Assembly (NCBI RefSeq): GCF_025996515.1
Contig: NZ_BLRH01000034.1
Location: 1,116,001-1,180,000 of the forward strand
Source: Rhizohabitans arisaemae
GTDB lineage: Bacteria; Actinomycetota; Actinomycetes; Streptosporangiales; Streptosporangiaceae
Length of the DNA: 64,000 bases
Direction of reading: 5' to 3'
A program made the translations under genes and the position numbers. Positions 32,752 to 40,106 of the stretch are shown here, one piece after another; position 1 is the stretch's first letter, and each line of letters opens with the position of its first letter. The notes beneath the pieces are model-generated. The model saw only the letters and a program-made list of their open reading frames with translations. It did not search any database and was not told the DNA's origin.

Positions 32752-35700
32752 TCAGACGGGGCGGCCCATGTCCGCGGCGATCTCGGCCGGGGTCTGCGGA
32801 TCAGAGTAGACCCGGACCTCGTCGATCAATCCGGCGAAGAACTCGTTCCAGACGCTGTTCCCGCCCATCCGCAGGGCCCCGCCGTCCAAGACCGGTGAAC
32901 CCGTGACCGGAGCCGAGGCGACCTGAACCGCGTTCACATACAGCCGGAGCGTGCTCCCGTCGTAGGTCGCGGCCAGATGACTCCAGGCGTCGGCCTCCAG
33001 CGGGGCCGTGCCCGTCGCGTTGCGCTCCGCGCCGTCGAACACCCAGGCGTTGGGGCGCCCGGAGCCGTTGCTCCCGTACAGCGCGTACGAGTAGCCCCCG
33101 GCCCGCTCCTTGAACAGCACCGTGCGCCAGCCGGTCACGGCGGCCGGCCTAACCCAGGCGGAGAGGGTGAAGCCCGCGGTGAGCCGGAGCGACGGCGAGT
33201 CGGGGACCGTGACCTGGCCGGAAGTCCCGTCGAACGACAGCGCCCGGCCGAACCTCCCCTGATCGGACCGGGTCGTGTTCCCGGTCGTGCCGTGGTTGCC
33301 GCCGCCCGAACCGTCGGCCACGCCGGTCCCGGACGCCTCCTCGAAACCGTAGGCCGCCACCAGACCCGGACCGCCGGGCGGCGCGGTGACGGTCGCCGAA
33401 GCCTCGGCGGACGGCGGCCCGGCGTTGCCCGCACCGTCGACCGCCACCACCCGGTAGTGGTACGCGCCCGCCGCCAGACCGCCGTCGGTGTGGGTGGTCC
33501 CGGTCACCGTGGCGATCAGGTTCCCGGGGCCGGGGACGAAGCCCGGCGCGACCGACCGGTGGACCCGGTAGCCCGCCACCGTCCCGCCGTCGTCCACGGC
33601 CGCCGACCACGCCAGGGAGGCCGTACCCGCACCGCCCGTCGCGGTGAGCGAACCCGGCGCGGTGGGCGGCACGGTGTCGGATGTCCCCCCTCCCGCCGGG
33701 GTCGCCATGTCCTCGACGATCTCGGCCGCGGTCAAGGCCCGGTCGTAGACGCGGACCTCGTCGATCAGGCCGGAGAAGTACTCACCCCAGACGGCGTTCC
33801 CCCCGATGCGCAGGGGCCCCGCCGCGGCGAAGTTGATCGGCCCGGTCCTGGGCGTCGACCCCGCCTGCACCCCGTCGACGTACAGCCGGATCGCCGCGCC
33901 GTCGTAGGTGAGGGCCAGATGCGTCCACGTCCCGGTCGGCGGCGGCGCCGAGCCGCGCACCGCGACGTCCGCGCCCCCGAGGTTGAGATCGCCCTCGGGC
34001 CGCGAGCCGTTGCTCGCGTAGAGGGCGTACGACAGTCCGCCGGTGCGCTCCTTCAGGACGGCGGTCCGCCAGCCGGCGGTGGAGGCCGGATTCACCCACG
34101 CCTCCACGGTGAGCCCGCCGGAGGGTCTCAGCCGGGGCGAGTCGGGCACGGTCACGGAAGAGTTCGTCCCGTTGAACGAGAGCGCCTTGCCGTGCCTGCC
34201 CGCCGCGACCCACCCGGCGTTCGCCACGGATCCGTGGAGATCCCCGCCCGAGGAGTCCACGGCCGTGGACCCGGCCCCCTCGTCGAAGCCGTAGGCCGCC
34301 ACCAGCCCGGGGCGCAGCGCGCCGTACCGCGCCGTGTAGGTGCCGGCCGTCTCCGGGGCGGAGATCGTCCGGGACGGCGGCCCGCCGTCGGCCCAGGAGG
34401 TGAAGCCGTAGGTCGTCCCACCGGAGGTCTGCGGCGACGGAGCCGTGACCCCCACCGCCGAGGCGGTGATCACCCGGCGGGTGACGGGGGTGACCACCTC
34501 GTCGCCGAGCAGCCCGAGCCTGAGCCCCGGCGGCGACGTCTGGAAGGTCAGGTCCGTCGTCCGCGGTTGAAGCTCGACCCTGGCCGTGGCGCTCTGACCG
34601 GAGGAGTCCCGGGCGGTGAGCCGGAGTTCCAGCCAGGACGGATACTCGTGGTCGGGTGCCGCGAAGGTCCCGGAGGCACCGGTGTAGGTGGTGACCTCGT
34701 GCTGATGGCAGCCCGTCCCGGTCGGGCAGTGGTGCAGGATCAAGCGCCAGGACAGGCTCGAACCCGGCAGCGTCCCGTCCTCGGGGTCCGTCGCCGACCC
34801 GGAGAAGGCGATCGACTCCCCCACCCGCCAGGTCGCCGACGGACCCGGGGAGGAGATCGTGGCGACCGGACCGCGGTTGGCGACGTTCACCACGGTGGTC
34901 CGGTCGTCGTGGCCGCCCCGGCCGTCGCTGACGCGCAGCCGTACCGTCCTCGACCCTGCGGTGGCGTAGGTCCAGGTCGTGACGATGCCGGTGGCGTCGT
35001 CCAGCTCCCCGTCGCCGTCCAGGTCCCAGCTGTAGGTCAGATCGTCCAGGTCGTCGTCGGTCGAACCCTGCGCACTGAAGTCGACGATGAGCGGGGCGGT
35101 CCCGCTGGTCGGCGCCGCGGTGAGCCGGGCCGTCGGCGGCCGGTTGCCGGTGACGTAGCGGACCACGGTCCCGGACGGGTCCGCCGCGGTGCCCACCATG
35201 ACGGCGAACAGGTCGCCGCCCGGCCCGGTGGTCAGCTCCACCGGCCCGTTGGCCGTACCGTCGAAAAGACCGATCCGGGTCCGGTCGGGAACCCCGTCCG
35301 CGCCGGGGCGCATGACCCAGACGCACTGCCGGGCGTAGTCGGAGAAGAACAGCGCCCCCCGGTAGTCGGCGGGATAGGCGGTGCCGTTGTAGAAGGCCAG
35401 CCCGCTGATCGACGACCCGTTGGCCCGGGCGCAGCCGTCGCCCGCGAGCACGTCGTGGATGTGCCGGTACTCCAGGTGCGGCGCCCGGAAGCCCGCGGCG
35501 CCCTCGGTGTAGAGGGTCTCGCAAAGGGTGAGGTTGGCCGTGTCGTAGCCGCCGTGCTTGAGCGGCCCCTCGTAGCAGGGCCAGCCCTGGTTCTGCTGCC
35601 CGGTCCCGGGGATCCGGTTGATCTCCTCGAAGGTGCCGGCCCCGACGTCGCCGACCCAGACCTCCCCGGTGCCGGGCCGCGTCGTGAAACGGAAGGGGTT

Positions 35701-36585
35701 GCGGAAGCCGTACGCCACGATCCGCCGGGCGTTCTCGTCGGGTGAGGCGGCGTTCGGGTTGCCCGGGGCGGCCTGGCCGGTGTCCGGGTCGATCCGGATG
35801 ATCGAGCCGTCGAGCTGGGCCGGGTCGCCCGGGGTCCGCATGTCCTGGGAGCGCAGCGCGCCGCCTTCGGCCGACGGGGCGGTCAGGGCCGTGCCCACCG
35901 GGAACGGCGGATCCCCGCAGGGGTTGTCCGGGGTGTGGTCGGAGTCGGGCAGGAAATCCTGGCCGTAGTCGGGGTAGGAGATGTTGGCCCCGTCGCCGCC
36001 GGAGGCGTAGAGCATGCCGTCGGCGCCGAACTTCAGGTCGCCGACCGAGTGGGTGGGGTGGACCGAGCACCAGTCGGTGATCAGCGGCTCCTCGACGACC
36101 CCGGTGCCCGACGGCCGCAGGACCGAGAGCCTGCCGGTGATGAGGCAGCCGTCCAGGGTGGGCCCGGGGCCGGCGGGAGGCGAGGGGCAGTTGTCGGAGT
36201 CCGGGCCGGTCGAGGGCCAGCGGGGCGCGGTGCCCCCGGGAGCGGCGTTGTAGGAGTAGAGGACGTACAGCCGGGGGTCGTTCGGGAAGTTCGGATGCAG
36301 GGCCATGCCGAGCAGGCCGCGATCCCAGTAGTTCATGACCTGCGGACGCAGGTCGGCGTAGATCTGCGGGGTGGTGTCGACCAGCGAGTCGAAGACCTTG
36401 ACGATCCCGCGTTTCTCGGCGACGAACACCCTGCCGTCGGAGGAGAACTCGACGTTGACGGGCTGGACCAGGCCGGAGAAGACCACCTGTTTGGCGAAGC
36501 CGGCGGGTAAGGCCGCGGCGGGTTGGACCGCCACGACGGACCAGGTGCAGATCAGGAGCAGGCTCATCAGGACACGGCGCAGCAC
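32752..36585 (-). CDS. Secreted PQQ-type sugar dehydrogenase with PKD, LamG and FN3 domains
   Basis: A 1277-residue exported protein. Signal peptide residues 1 to about 26 (ending PAAAL). Residues about 28-480 form a six-bladed propeller of the GSDH/soluble aldose dehydrogenase type (ALPAGFAKQVVFSGLVQPVN, GLLGMALHPNF, GDGANIS, RIVAYGFRNPFRF, VWVGDVGAGTFEEINRI). A PKD domain follows (about 485-573), then two Ig-like regions (about 575-755), LamG 1 (about 757-955), FN3 (about 965-1050) and LamG 2 (about 1065-1275). The two LamG domains are close copies. It probably oxidises or binds extracellular polysaccharides while anchored to carbohydrate through LamG. It starts with GTG at 36585 after CTGGAGAG. 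Whether PQQ is made is unknown. Confidence 0.9.
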   Translation of the reverse strand: MLRRVLMSLLLICTWSVVAVQPAAALPAGFAKQVVFSGLVQPVNVEFSSDGRVFVAEKRGIVKVFDSLVDTTPQIYADLRPQVMNYWDRGLLGMALHPNFPNDPRLYVLYSYNAAPGGTAPRWPSTGPDSDNCPSPPAGPGPTLDGCLITGRLSVLRPSGTGVVEEPLITDWCSVHPTHSVGDLKFGADGMLYASGGDGANISYPDYGQDFLPDSDHTPDNPCGDPPFPVGTALTAPSAEGGALRSQDMRTPGDPAQLDGSIIRIDPDTGQAAPGNPNAASPDENARRIVAYGFRNPFRFTTRPGTGEVWVGDVGAGTFEEINRIPGTGQQNQGWPCYEGPLKHGGYDTANLTLCETLYTEGAAGFRAPHLEYRHIHDVLAGDGCARANGSSISGLAFYNGTAYPADYRGALFFSDYARQCVWVMRPGADGVPDRTRIGLFDGTANGPVELTTGPGGDLFAVMVGTAADPSGTVVRYVTGNRPPTARLTAAPTSGTAPLIVDFSAQGSTDDDLDDLTYSWDLDGDGELDDATGIVTTWTYATAGSRTVRLRVSDGRGGHDDRTTVVNVANRGPVATISSPGPSATWRVGESIAFSGSATDPEDGTLPGSSLSWRLILHHCPTGTGCHQHEVTTYTGASGTFAAPDHEYPSWLELRLTARDSSGQSATARVELQPRTTDLTFQTSPPGLRLGLLGDEVVTPVTRRVITASAVGVTAPSPQTSGGTTYGFTSWADGGPPSRTISAPETAGTYTARYGALRPGLVAAYGFDEGAGSTAVDSSGGDLHGSVANAGWVAAGRHGKALSFNGTNSSVTVPDSPRLRPSGGLTVEAWVNPASTAGWRTAVLKERTGGLSYALYASNGSRPEGDLNLGGADVAVRGSAPPPTGTWTHLALTYDGAAIRLYVDGVQAGSTPRTGPINFAAAGPLRIGGNAVWGEYFSGLIDEVRVYDRALTAAEIVEDMATPAGGGTSDTVPPTAPGSLTATGGAGTASLAWSAAVDDGGTVAGYRVHRSVAPGFVPGPGNLIATVTGTTHTDGGLAAGAYHYRVVAVDGAGNAGPPSAEASATVTAPPGGPGLVAAYGFEEASGTGVADGSGGGNHGTTGNTTRSDQGRFGRALSFDGTSGQVTVPDSPSLRLTAGFTLSAWVRPAAVTGWRTVLFKERAGGYSYALYGSNGSGRPNAWVFDGAERNATGTAPLEADAWSHLAATYDGSTLRLYVNAVQVASAPVTGSPVLDGGALRMGGNSVWNEFFAGLIDEVRVYSDPQTPAEIAADMGRPV

Positions 36586-36860
36586 ACGACTCTCCAGAGG
36601 GTCGAACGTCCGGGGGGCGGCCTTGGCACGGTCCCGATGTCACCGGCCACCACGGCACGGCGCCCGGCCGCGCCTACGGCGGTCTCCCCCACGCCGAAGG
36701 ACGAACGGAACGCAGATTCCGGATAACCCTGCACAACAGGCACCGCTCCCCCGCAACGCCGTCGTGATCCAGATTGAAGCACAAATGTCAGGAAATACCC
36801 GGCCACAAGTTCTTACGTTTGGGGGAAACCCTCGGCTGACCCTCAGGTTCGGCAGACGGC
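36586..36860. other. Intergenic region upstream of sugar dehydrogenase gene
   Basis: No gene supported. On the minus strand the part nearest the start (36600-36800) should hold the promoter of the large secreted protein. AT-richer sequence occurs around 36770-36830. No clear operator was seen. Confidence 0.4.
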
Positions 36861-36891
36861 GAGGCCCGCCCGGGGTCCGGGCGGGCCTCGC
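36861..36891 (-). terminator. Terminator after ABC exporter
   Basis: Perfect 14-base arms (36861-36874 and 36878-36891) with a 3-base loop, 11 bases beyond the stop of the minus-strand ABC exporter. Confidence 0.8.
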
Positions 36892-36902
36892 GGTTCAACC
36901 GG

Positions 36903-38813
36903 TCAGTGAAGCGACTCCGCCACGGCGGGCTCGCCGAGCTCCGGAAGGGGGTCGGGCTGCTCGAACTGGGTGCGGTGGAGCTCCCGATAGCGACCGCCGA
37001 CGGCGAGCAGTTCCTCGTGCGTGCCCCGCTCCACGATCCGGCCCTCCTCGACCACCAGGATCAGGTCGGCGGCCCGGACCGTGGAGAGCCGGTGCGCGAT
37101 CACGATCGAGGTCCGGCCCGCCAGGGCCTCCCCCAGCGCGGCCTGAACCGCGGCCTCGGAGGTGGAGTCCAGATGCGCGGTCGCCTCGTCCAGGATCACG
37201 ACCCGCGGACGGGCCAGCAGCAGGCGCGCGATGGTCAGCCGCTGCCGCTCCCCGCCGGAGAGCCGGTATCCGCGTTCCCCGACCACCGTGTCCAGCCCGT
37301 CGGGCAGCGCCTCCACCAGCTCGCGGATCCGGGCGCGGCCCAGCACCTCCCAGAGCTCCTCCTCGGTCGCCTCCGGCCGGGCCAGGAGGAGGTTGGCCCG
37401 GATCGACTCGTGGAAGAGGTGTCCGTCCTGGGTGACCATGCCGATCGTCTCGCGGATCGATTCGAACGACAGGTCGCGCACGTCCGTGCCGGAGAACCGG
37501 ACGGCCCCCGCGTCCACGTCGTAGAGCCGGGTGACCAGCTGCGCGATCGTCGACTTGCCCGCACCCGACGACCCCACCAGCGCGATCATCTGTCCCGGCC
37601 GCGCCTCGAACGACACGTCGTGGAGCACCTGGACCCCGCCCCGGGTGTCCAGCACGGCGACCTCCTCCAGGGAGGCGAGCGAGACCTTGTCCGCCGAGGG
37701 GTAGCCGAAGCCGACCCCGTCGAACTCCACCGAGACCGGCCCGTCCGGCACCCGCCGCGCGTCCGGCCGCTCCCCGATCAACGGCTTCAGATCGAGCACC
37801 TCAAACACCCGCTCGAAGCTCACCAGCGCGCTCATCACCTCGACCCGGGCGCCGGCGAGCCCGGTCAGCGGGGCGTAGAGGCGGGTGAGCAGGAGCGCGA
37901 GGGCGACCACGGCGCCCGGGTCCAGCTGCCCCCGCAGGGCGTGGAAGCCGCCGAGACCGTAGACGAGGGCGAGGGCCAGCGCCGAGACGAAGGTGAGCGC
38001 GGTCACGAACACCATCTGCGTCATCGCGGTGCGCACCCCGATGTCGCGCACCCGCCGGGCCCGCGCCGCGAACTCGGCGGACTCCGCCTTGGGCCGGCCG
38101 AAGAGCTTGACCAGCGTCGCCCCGGGCGCGGAGAACCGCTCGGTCATCTGGGTGCTCATCACCGCGTTGTGGTTGGCCGACTCGCGTTCCAGCCTGGCCA
38201 GCCGGGCGCCCATCCGCCGCGCCGGGAGCACGAAGACCGGCAGGAGCAGGAGGCTGAGCAGGGTGATCTGCCAGGAGATCCCGATCATGACCACGAGGGT
38301 CAGCGTCAGGGTGACCAGGTTGGCGACGACCCCGGAGAGGGTGTTGCTGAAGGCCCGCTGCGCCCCGATGACGTCGCTGTTGAGCCGGGAGACCAGCGCG
38401 CCGGTGCGGGTTCTGGTGAAGAAGGCGACCGGCATCCGCTGGACGTGGTCGAACACCGCGGTGCGCAGGTCGTGGATGAGTCCTTCCCCGAGGGTGGACG
38501 ACAGCCATCGGGCGAACAGCCCGACCCCGGCCTCGGCCACCGCGATGACGGCGATGAGCGCCGCGAGCCACAGGACGACCTCCGGCGCTCCCCCGGAGAC
38601 GATCGCGTCGACGACGCGGCCCGCGAGAACCGGGGTGGCGACGGCCAAGACGGCGATCACCACGCTGGCCAGGAGGTACCAGACCAGCTGTCTACGGTGT
38701 GGCCGGGCGAAGGCGCCGATGCGCCGCAGCGTCTCCTTGGAGAACGGTCTGCGGTCGTCCTTGGCGTGCATCGCGTGGTACATCGAGTGCCACGCGGTCA
38801 TCTCCATGCTCAT
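36903..38813 (-). CDS. ABC exporter with fused membrane and ATPase domains
   Basis: A 636-residue MsbA/LmrA-type half-transporter. Residues about 40-330 hold six transmembrane helices of the type-1 exporter fold and 380-620 the ATPase: Walker A LVGSSGAGKST, Q-loop MVTQDGHLF, signature LSGGERQR, Walker B VVILDEATAHLD and H-loop IAHRLST. It probably works as a dimer to export a lipid or drug. I chose ATG 38813 (MSMEMTAWHSMYHAMHAKDDRRPF) since this opening is common in actinobacterial exporters; longer in-frame options exist back to 39152 without a ribosome binding site. The upstream promoter at 39005-39035 has a 19-base spacer with a dyad, so induction by a MerR/SoxR-type activator is expected. 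Confidence 0.9.
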   Translation of the reverse strand: MSMEMTAWHSMYHAMHAKDDRRPFSKETLRRIGAFARPHRRQLVWYLLASVVIAVLAVATPVLAGRVVDAIVSGGAPEVVLWLAALIAVIAVAEAGVGLFARWLSSTLGEGLIHDLRTAVFDHVQRMPVAFFTRTRTGALVSRLNSDVIGAQRAFSNTLSGVVANLVTLTLTLVVMIGISWQITLLSLLLLPVFVLPARRMGARLARLERESANHNAVMSTQMTERFSAPGATLVKLFGRPKAESAEFAARARRVRDIGVRTAMTQMVFVTALTFVSALALALVYGLGGFHALRGQLDPGAVVALALLLTRLYAPLTGLAGARVEVMSALVSFERVFEVLDLKPLIGERPDARRVPDGPVSVEFDGVGFGYPSADKVSLASLEEVAVLDTRGGVQVLHDVSFEARPGQMIALVGSSGAGKSTIAQLVTRLYDVDAGAVRFSGTDVRDLSFESIRETIGMVTQDGHLFHESIRANLLLARPEATEEELWEVLGRARIRELVEALPDGLDTVVGERGYRLSGGERQRLTIARLLLARPRVVILDEATAHLDSTSEAAVQAALGEALAGRTSIVIAHRLSTVRAADLILVVEEGRIVERGTHEELLAVGGRYRELHRTQFEQPDPLPELGEPAVAESLH

Positions 38814-39004
38814 CTTCGTCACCGGATCCCTAGAAGTAGTCGTGAAACGTCGAACCGAGACCCTCAGGAGACGACGATCAAGGTTGGCCGCCCGGCCGGC
38901 CCCCGCCCCGGCCGGGAAAGCACCTCTGAAGGCTCTCATCCGGCACCGACAAAACCCGGCTCCGGAGGGCGCCGCGGGACCCGCCCGCCGACGACCCGCA
39001 CCCA

Positions 39005-39035
39005 ACCCTAGAACCTCGACTTTGCTTGAGGTCAA
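39005..39035 (-). promoter_or_regulatory. MerR/SoxR-type promoter with 19-base spacer
   Basis: On the minus strand TTGACC (39030-39035) and TAGGGT (39005-39010) are separated by 19 bases, the long spacer characteristic of MerR-family activators. The spacer carries the dyad ACCTC/GAGGT (39013-39032); 14 of 18 positions agree with the SoxR box CCTCAAGTTAACTTGAGG. It points towards the ABC exporter, which would have a leader of about 185 bases. Confidence 0.65.
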
Positions 39036-39090
39036 GGCGCCGACCGGAAAACCGGTTGCCCCGGGCGGCGGGGCCGAGCACCCTGCCCCC

Positions 39091-39609
39091 ATGGTGATCA
39101 GAGAGGCGAACCCCGGGGACTGGCCCCGGATCTGGCCCTTCCTCCGCGACATCGTCCGAGCGGGCGAGACCTACACCTACGACCGGGACCTCGACGAGGA
39201 ACGGGCGCGGGGGATGTGGCTCACCGCGCCGCCGGGCCGTACGGTCGTCGCGGTCGACGAGGCCGGGACCGTGCTCGGCACGGCGAAGATGAACCCCAAC
39301 CACATGGGACCGGCGGCCCACATCGCGAGCGCGAGCTTCATGGTCGACCCGGCGCACTCCGGGCGGGGTGTCGGCCGGGCCCTGGGCGAGCACGTCCTGG
39401 ACTGGGCCCGCGCCTCCGGCTACCGCGCGATGCAGTTCAACGCGGTCGTGGAGACCAACGTCCGGGCGGTGGCGCTCTGGCGCTCCCTCGGCTTCGAGAT
39501 CCTGGCGACCCTGCCGGAGGGGTTCCGCCATCCGGTCCACGGCTATGTGGGCCTGCACATCATGTACCAGGCGCTTCACCCTCCGGCGGCCGCGGACCCC
39601 GCCGGATAA
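39091..39609 (+). CDS. GNAT-family N-acetyltransferase
   Basis: A 172-residue acetyltransferase. The fold is recognised by IREANPGDWPRIWPFLRDIV at the start, strand pair TVVAVDEAGTVLGTAKM, and the acetyl-CoA binding segment FMVDPAHSGRGVGRALGEHVLDWA (motif A, R/Q-x2-G-x-G/A) followed by NAVVETNVRAVALWRSLGFEI. The closest look-alikes are phosphinothricin-type or general amine acetyltransferases; the substrate is not determined. It is divergent from the ABC exporter with a MerR/SoxR-type promoter between them, so a shared response to the same compound is possible. It ends 90 bases before the glycine riboswitch. Confidence 0.88.
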   Translation: MVIREANPGDWPRIWPFLRDIVRAGETYTYDRDLDEERARGMWLTAPPGRTVVAVDEAGTVLGTAKMNPNHMGPAAHIASASFMVDPAHSGRGVGRALGEHVLDWARASGYRAMQFNAVVETNVRAVALWRSLGFEILATLPEGFRHPVHGYVGLHIMYQALHPPAAADPAG

Positions 39610-39666
39610 GCCGACAATTCTGTATGGATTACATAAAGTCAGGGGGTTTTTGCGACTGATGTCCCA

Positions 39667-39695
39667 TTGACAGGGGAGACGATCAGCCGAATCAT
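39667..39695 (+). promoter_or_regulatory. Putative promoter of riboswitch transcript
   Basis: TTGACA at 39667-39672 and AATCAT at 39690-39695 with a 17-base spacer. Transcription would start around 39702, about 24 bases before the first aptamer. The -10 is weak. Confidence 0.45.
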
Positions 39696-39725
39696 GGTGA
39701 TCCGTAAGGCAGCCGCTGATCTCAT

Positions 39726-39910
39726 GCGGGAGAGACCTCGGACAGCCCTGTCCGAGGCGCCGAAGGAGCAAATTCTCCCGGAAACTCTCAGGCACCCCGT
39801 ACCGCATGGGTTAGGCAACTCTGGAAAGCAGGCGTCACCGCCTCACCGACGGTGCAAGCCCCGCGCGACCTGCGCGAGGTGAAGCTCTCAGGTACCCATG
39901 ACAGAGGGGA
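39726..39910 (+). promoter_or_regulatory. Tandem glycine riboswitch
   Basis: Two adjacent aptamers fit the glycine riboswitch. Aptamer 1 (about 39726-39832) has GGGAGAGACC, the hairpin CTCGGAC/GTCCGAG, the conserved GCCGAAGGAGCAA, and AAACTCTCAGGC, followed by the linker with GGAAAGCAGG. Aptamer 2 (about 39833-39910) has ACCGCCTCACCGACGGTGCA, GAGGTGAAGCTCTCAGGT and ATGACAGAGGGG. This arrangement normally precedes gcvT or related glycine catabolism genes in actinobacteria. Here the only downstream gene on this strand is a secreted M14 zinc carboxypeptidase. Family recognition is from memory of the consensus; an Rfam search (RF00504) would settle it. Confidence 0.9.
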
Positions 39911-39950
39911 GACCGACCGAAACGTCGCGTTTCCGACGGGAGGTGGTCTC
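39909..39950 (+). promoter_or_regulatory. Putative expression-platform hairpin
   Basis: GAGACC (39909-39914) can pair with GGTCTC (39945-39950) and CGAAACG (39918-39924) with CGTTTCCG (39928-39935, one bulge). The 5' strand overlaps the end of aptamer 2, and the 3' strand contains the ribosome binding site GGGAGGTGG of the following small ORF, so glycine binding could expose or hide that site. Confidence 0.5.
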
Positions 39951-39986
39951 GTGCATCACTGCGACCATGCGCGGGCGGCGCCCTAG
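39951..39986 (+). CDS. Possible 11-codon upstream ORF (leader peptide)
   Basis: A GTG preceded by GGGAGGTGG with a spacing of four to six bases opens a frame of 11 residues (VHHCDHARAAP) and ends with TAG at 39984-39986. Its ribosome binding site is in the hairpin adjoining the riboswitch. It contains three His and one Cys codon. Its translation might couple riboswitch folding to the carboxypeptidase gene 120 bases further on. Expression is not proven; it could be a chance frame. Confidence 0.45.
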   Translation: MHHCDHARAAP

Positions 39987-40106
39987 GGTTCCCCCCTCAC
40001 TCTTCTCTGCTTGATCACCTTTTCCCCTCATCACCGGTACGTGTGCGCTGCGCCGTACCCGGATTTCACGTGCTTGTTTTCCGCGTGCATCGAGAAAGGC
40101 CCGGAA

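Noticed and set aside
32977-35745. Long plus-strand open frame of about 920 codons opposite the secreted sugar dehydrogenase gene
   Set aside because: The opposite strand carries a signal peptide, recognisable domains and a normal start. The plus-strand frame is Arg/Gly/Pro-rich with no motif, as expected from GC-rich antisense shadows.
36903-39152. N-terminal extension of the ABC exporter to 39152
   Set aside because: It would extend upstream across the MerR-type promoter and into the divergent GNAT gene; the added residues are low-complexity Arg/Gly/Ala.
39726-39910. Consideration of a cyclic-di-AMP (ydaO) riboswitch, which often precedes actinobacterial cell-wall hydrolases
   Set aside because: The sequence has GCCGAAGGAGCAA and CTCTCAGG motifs of the glycine class and lacks the ydaO core.
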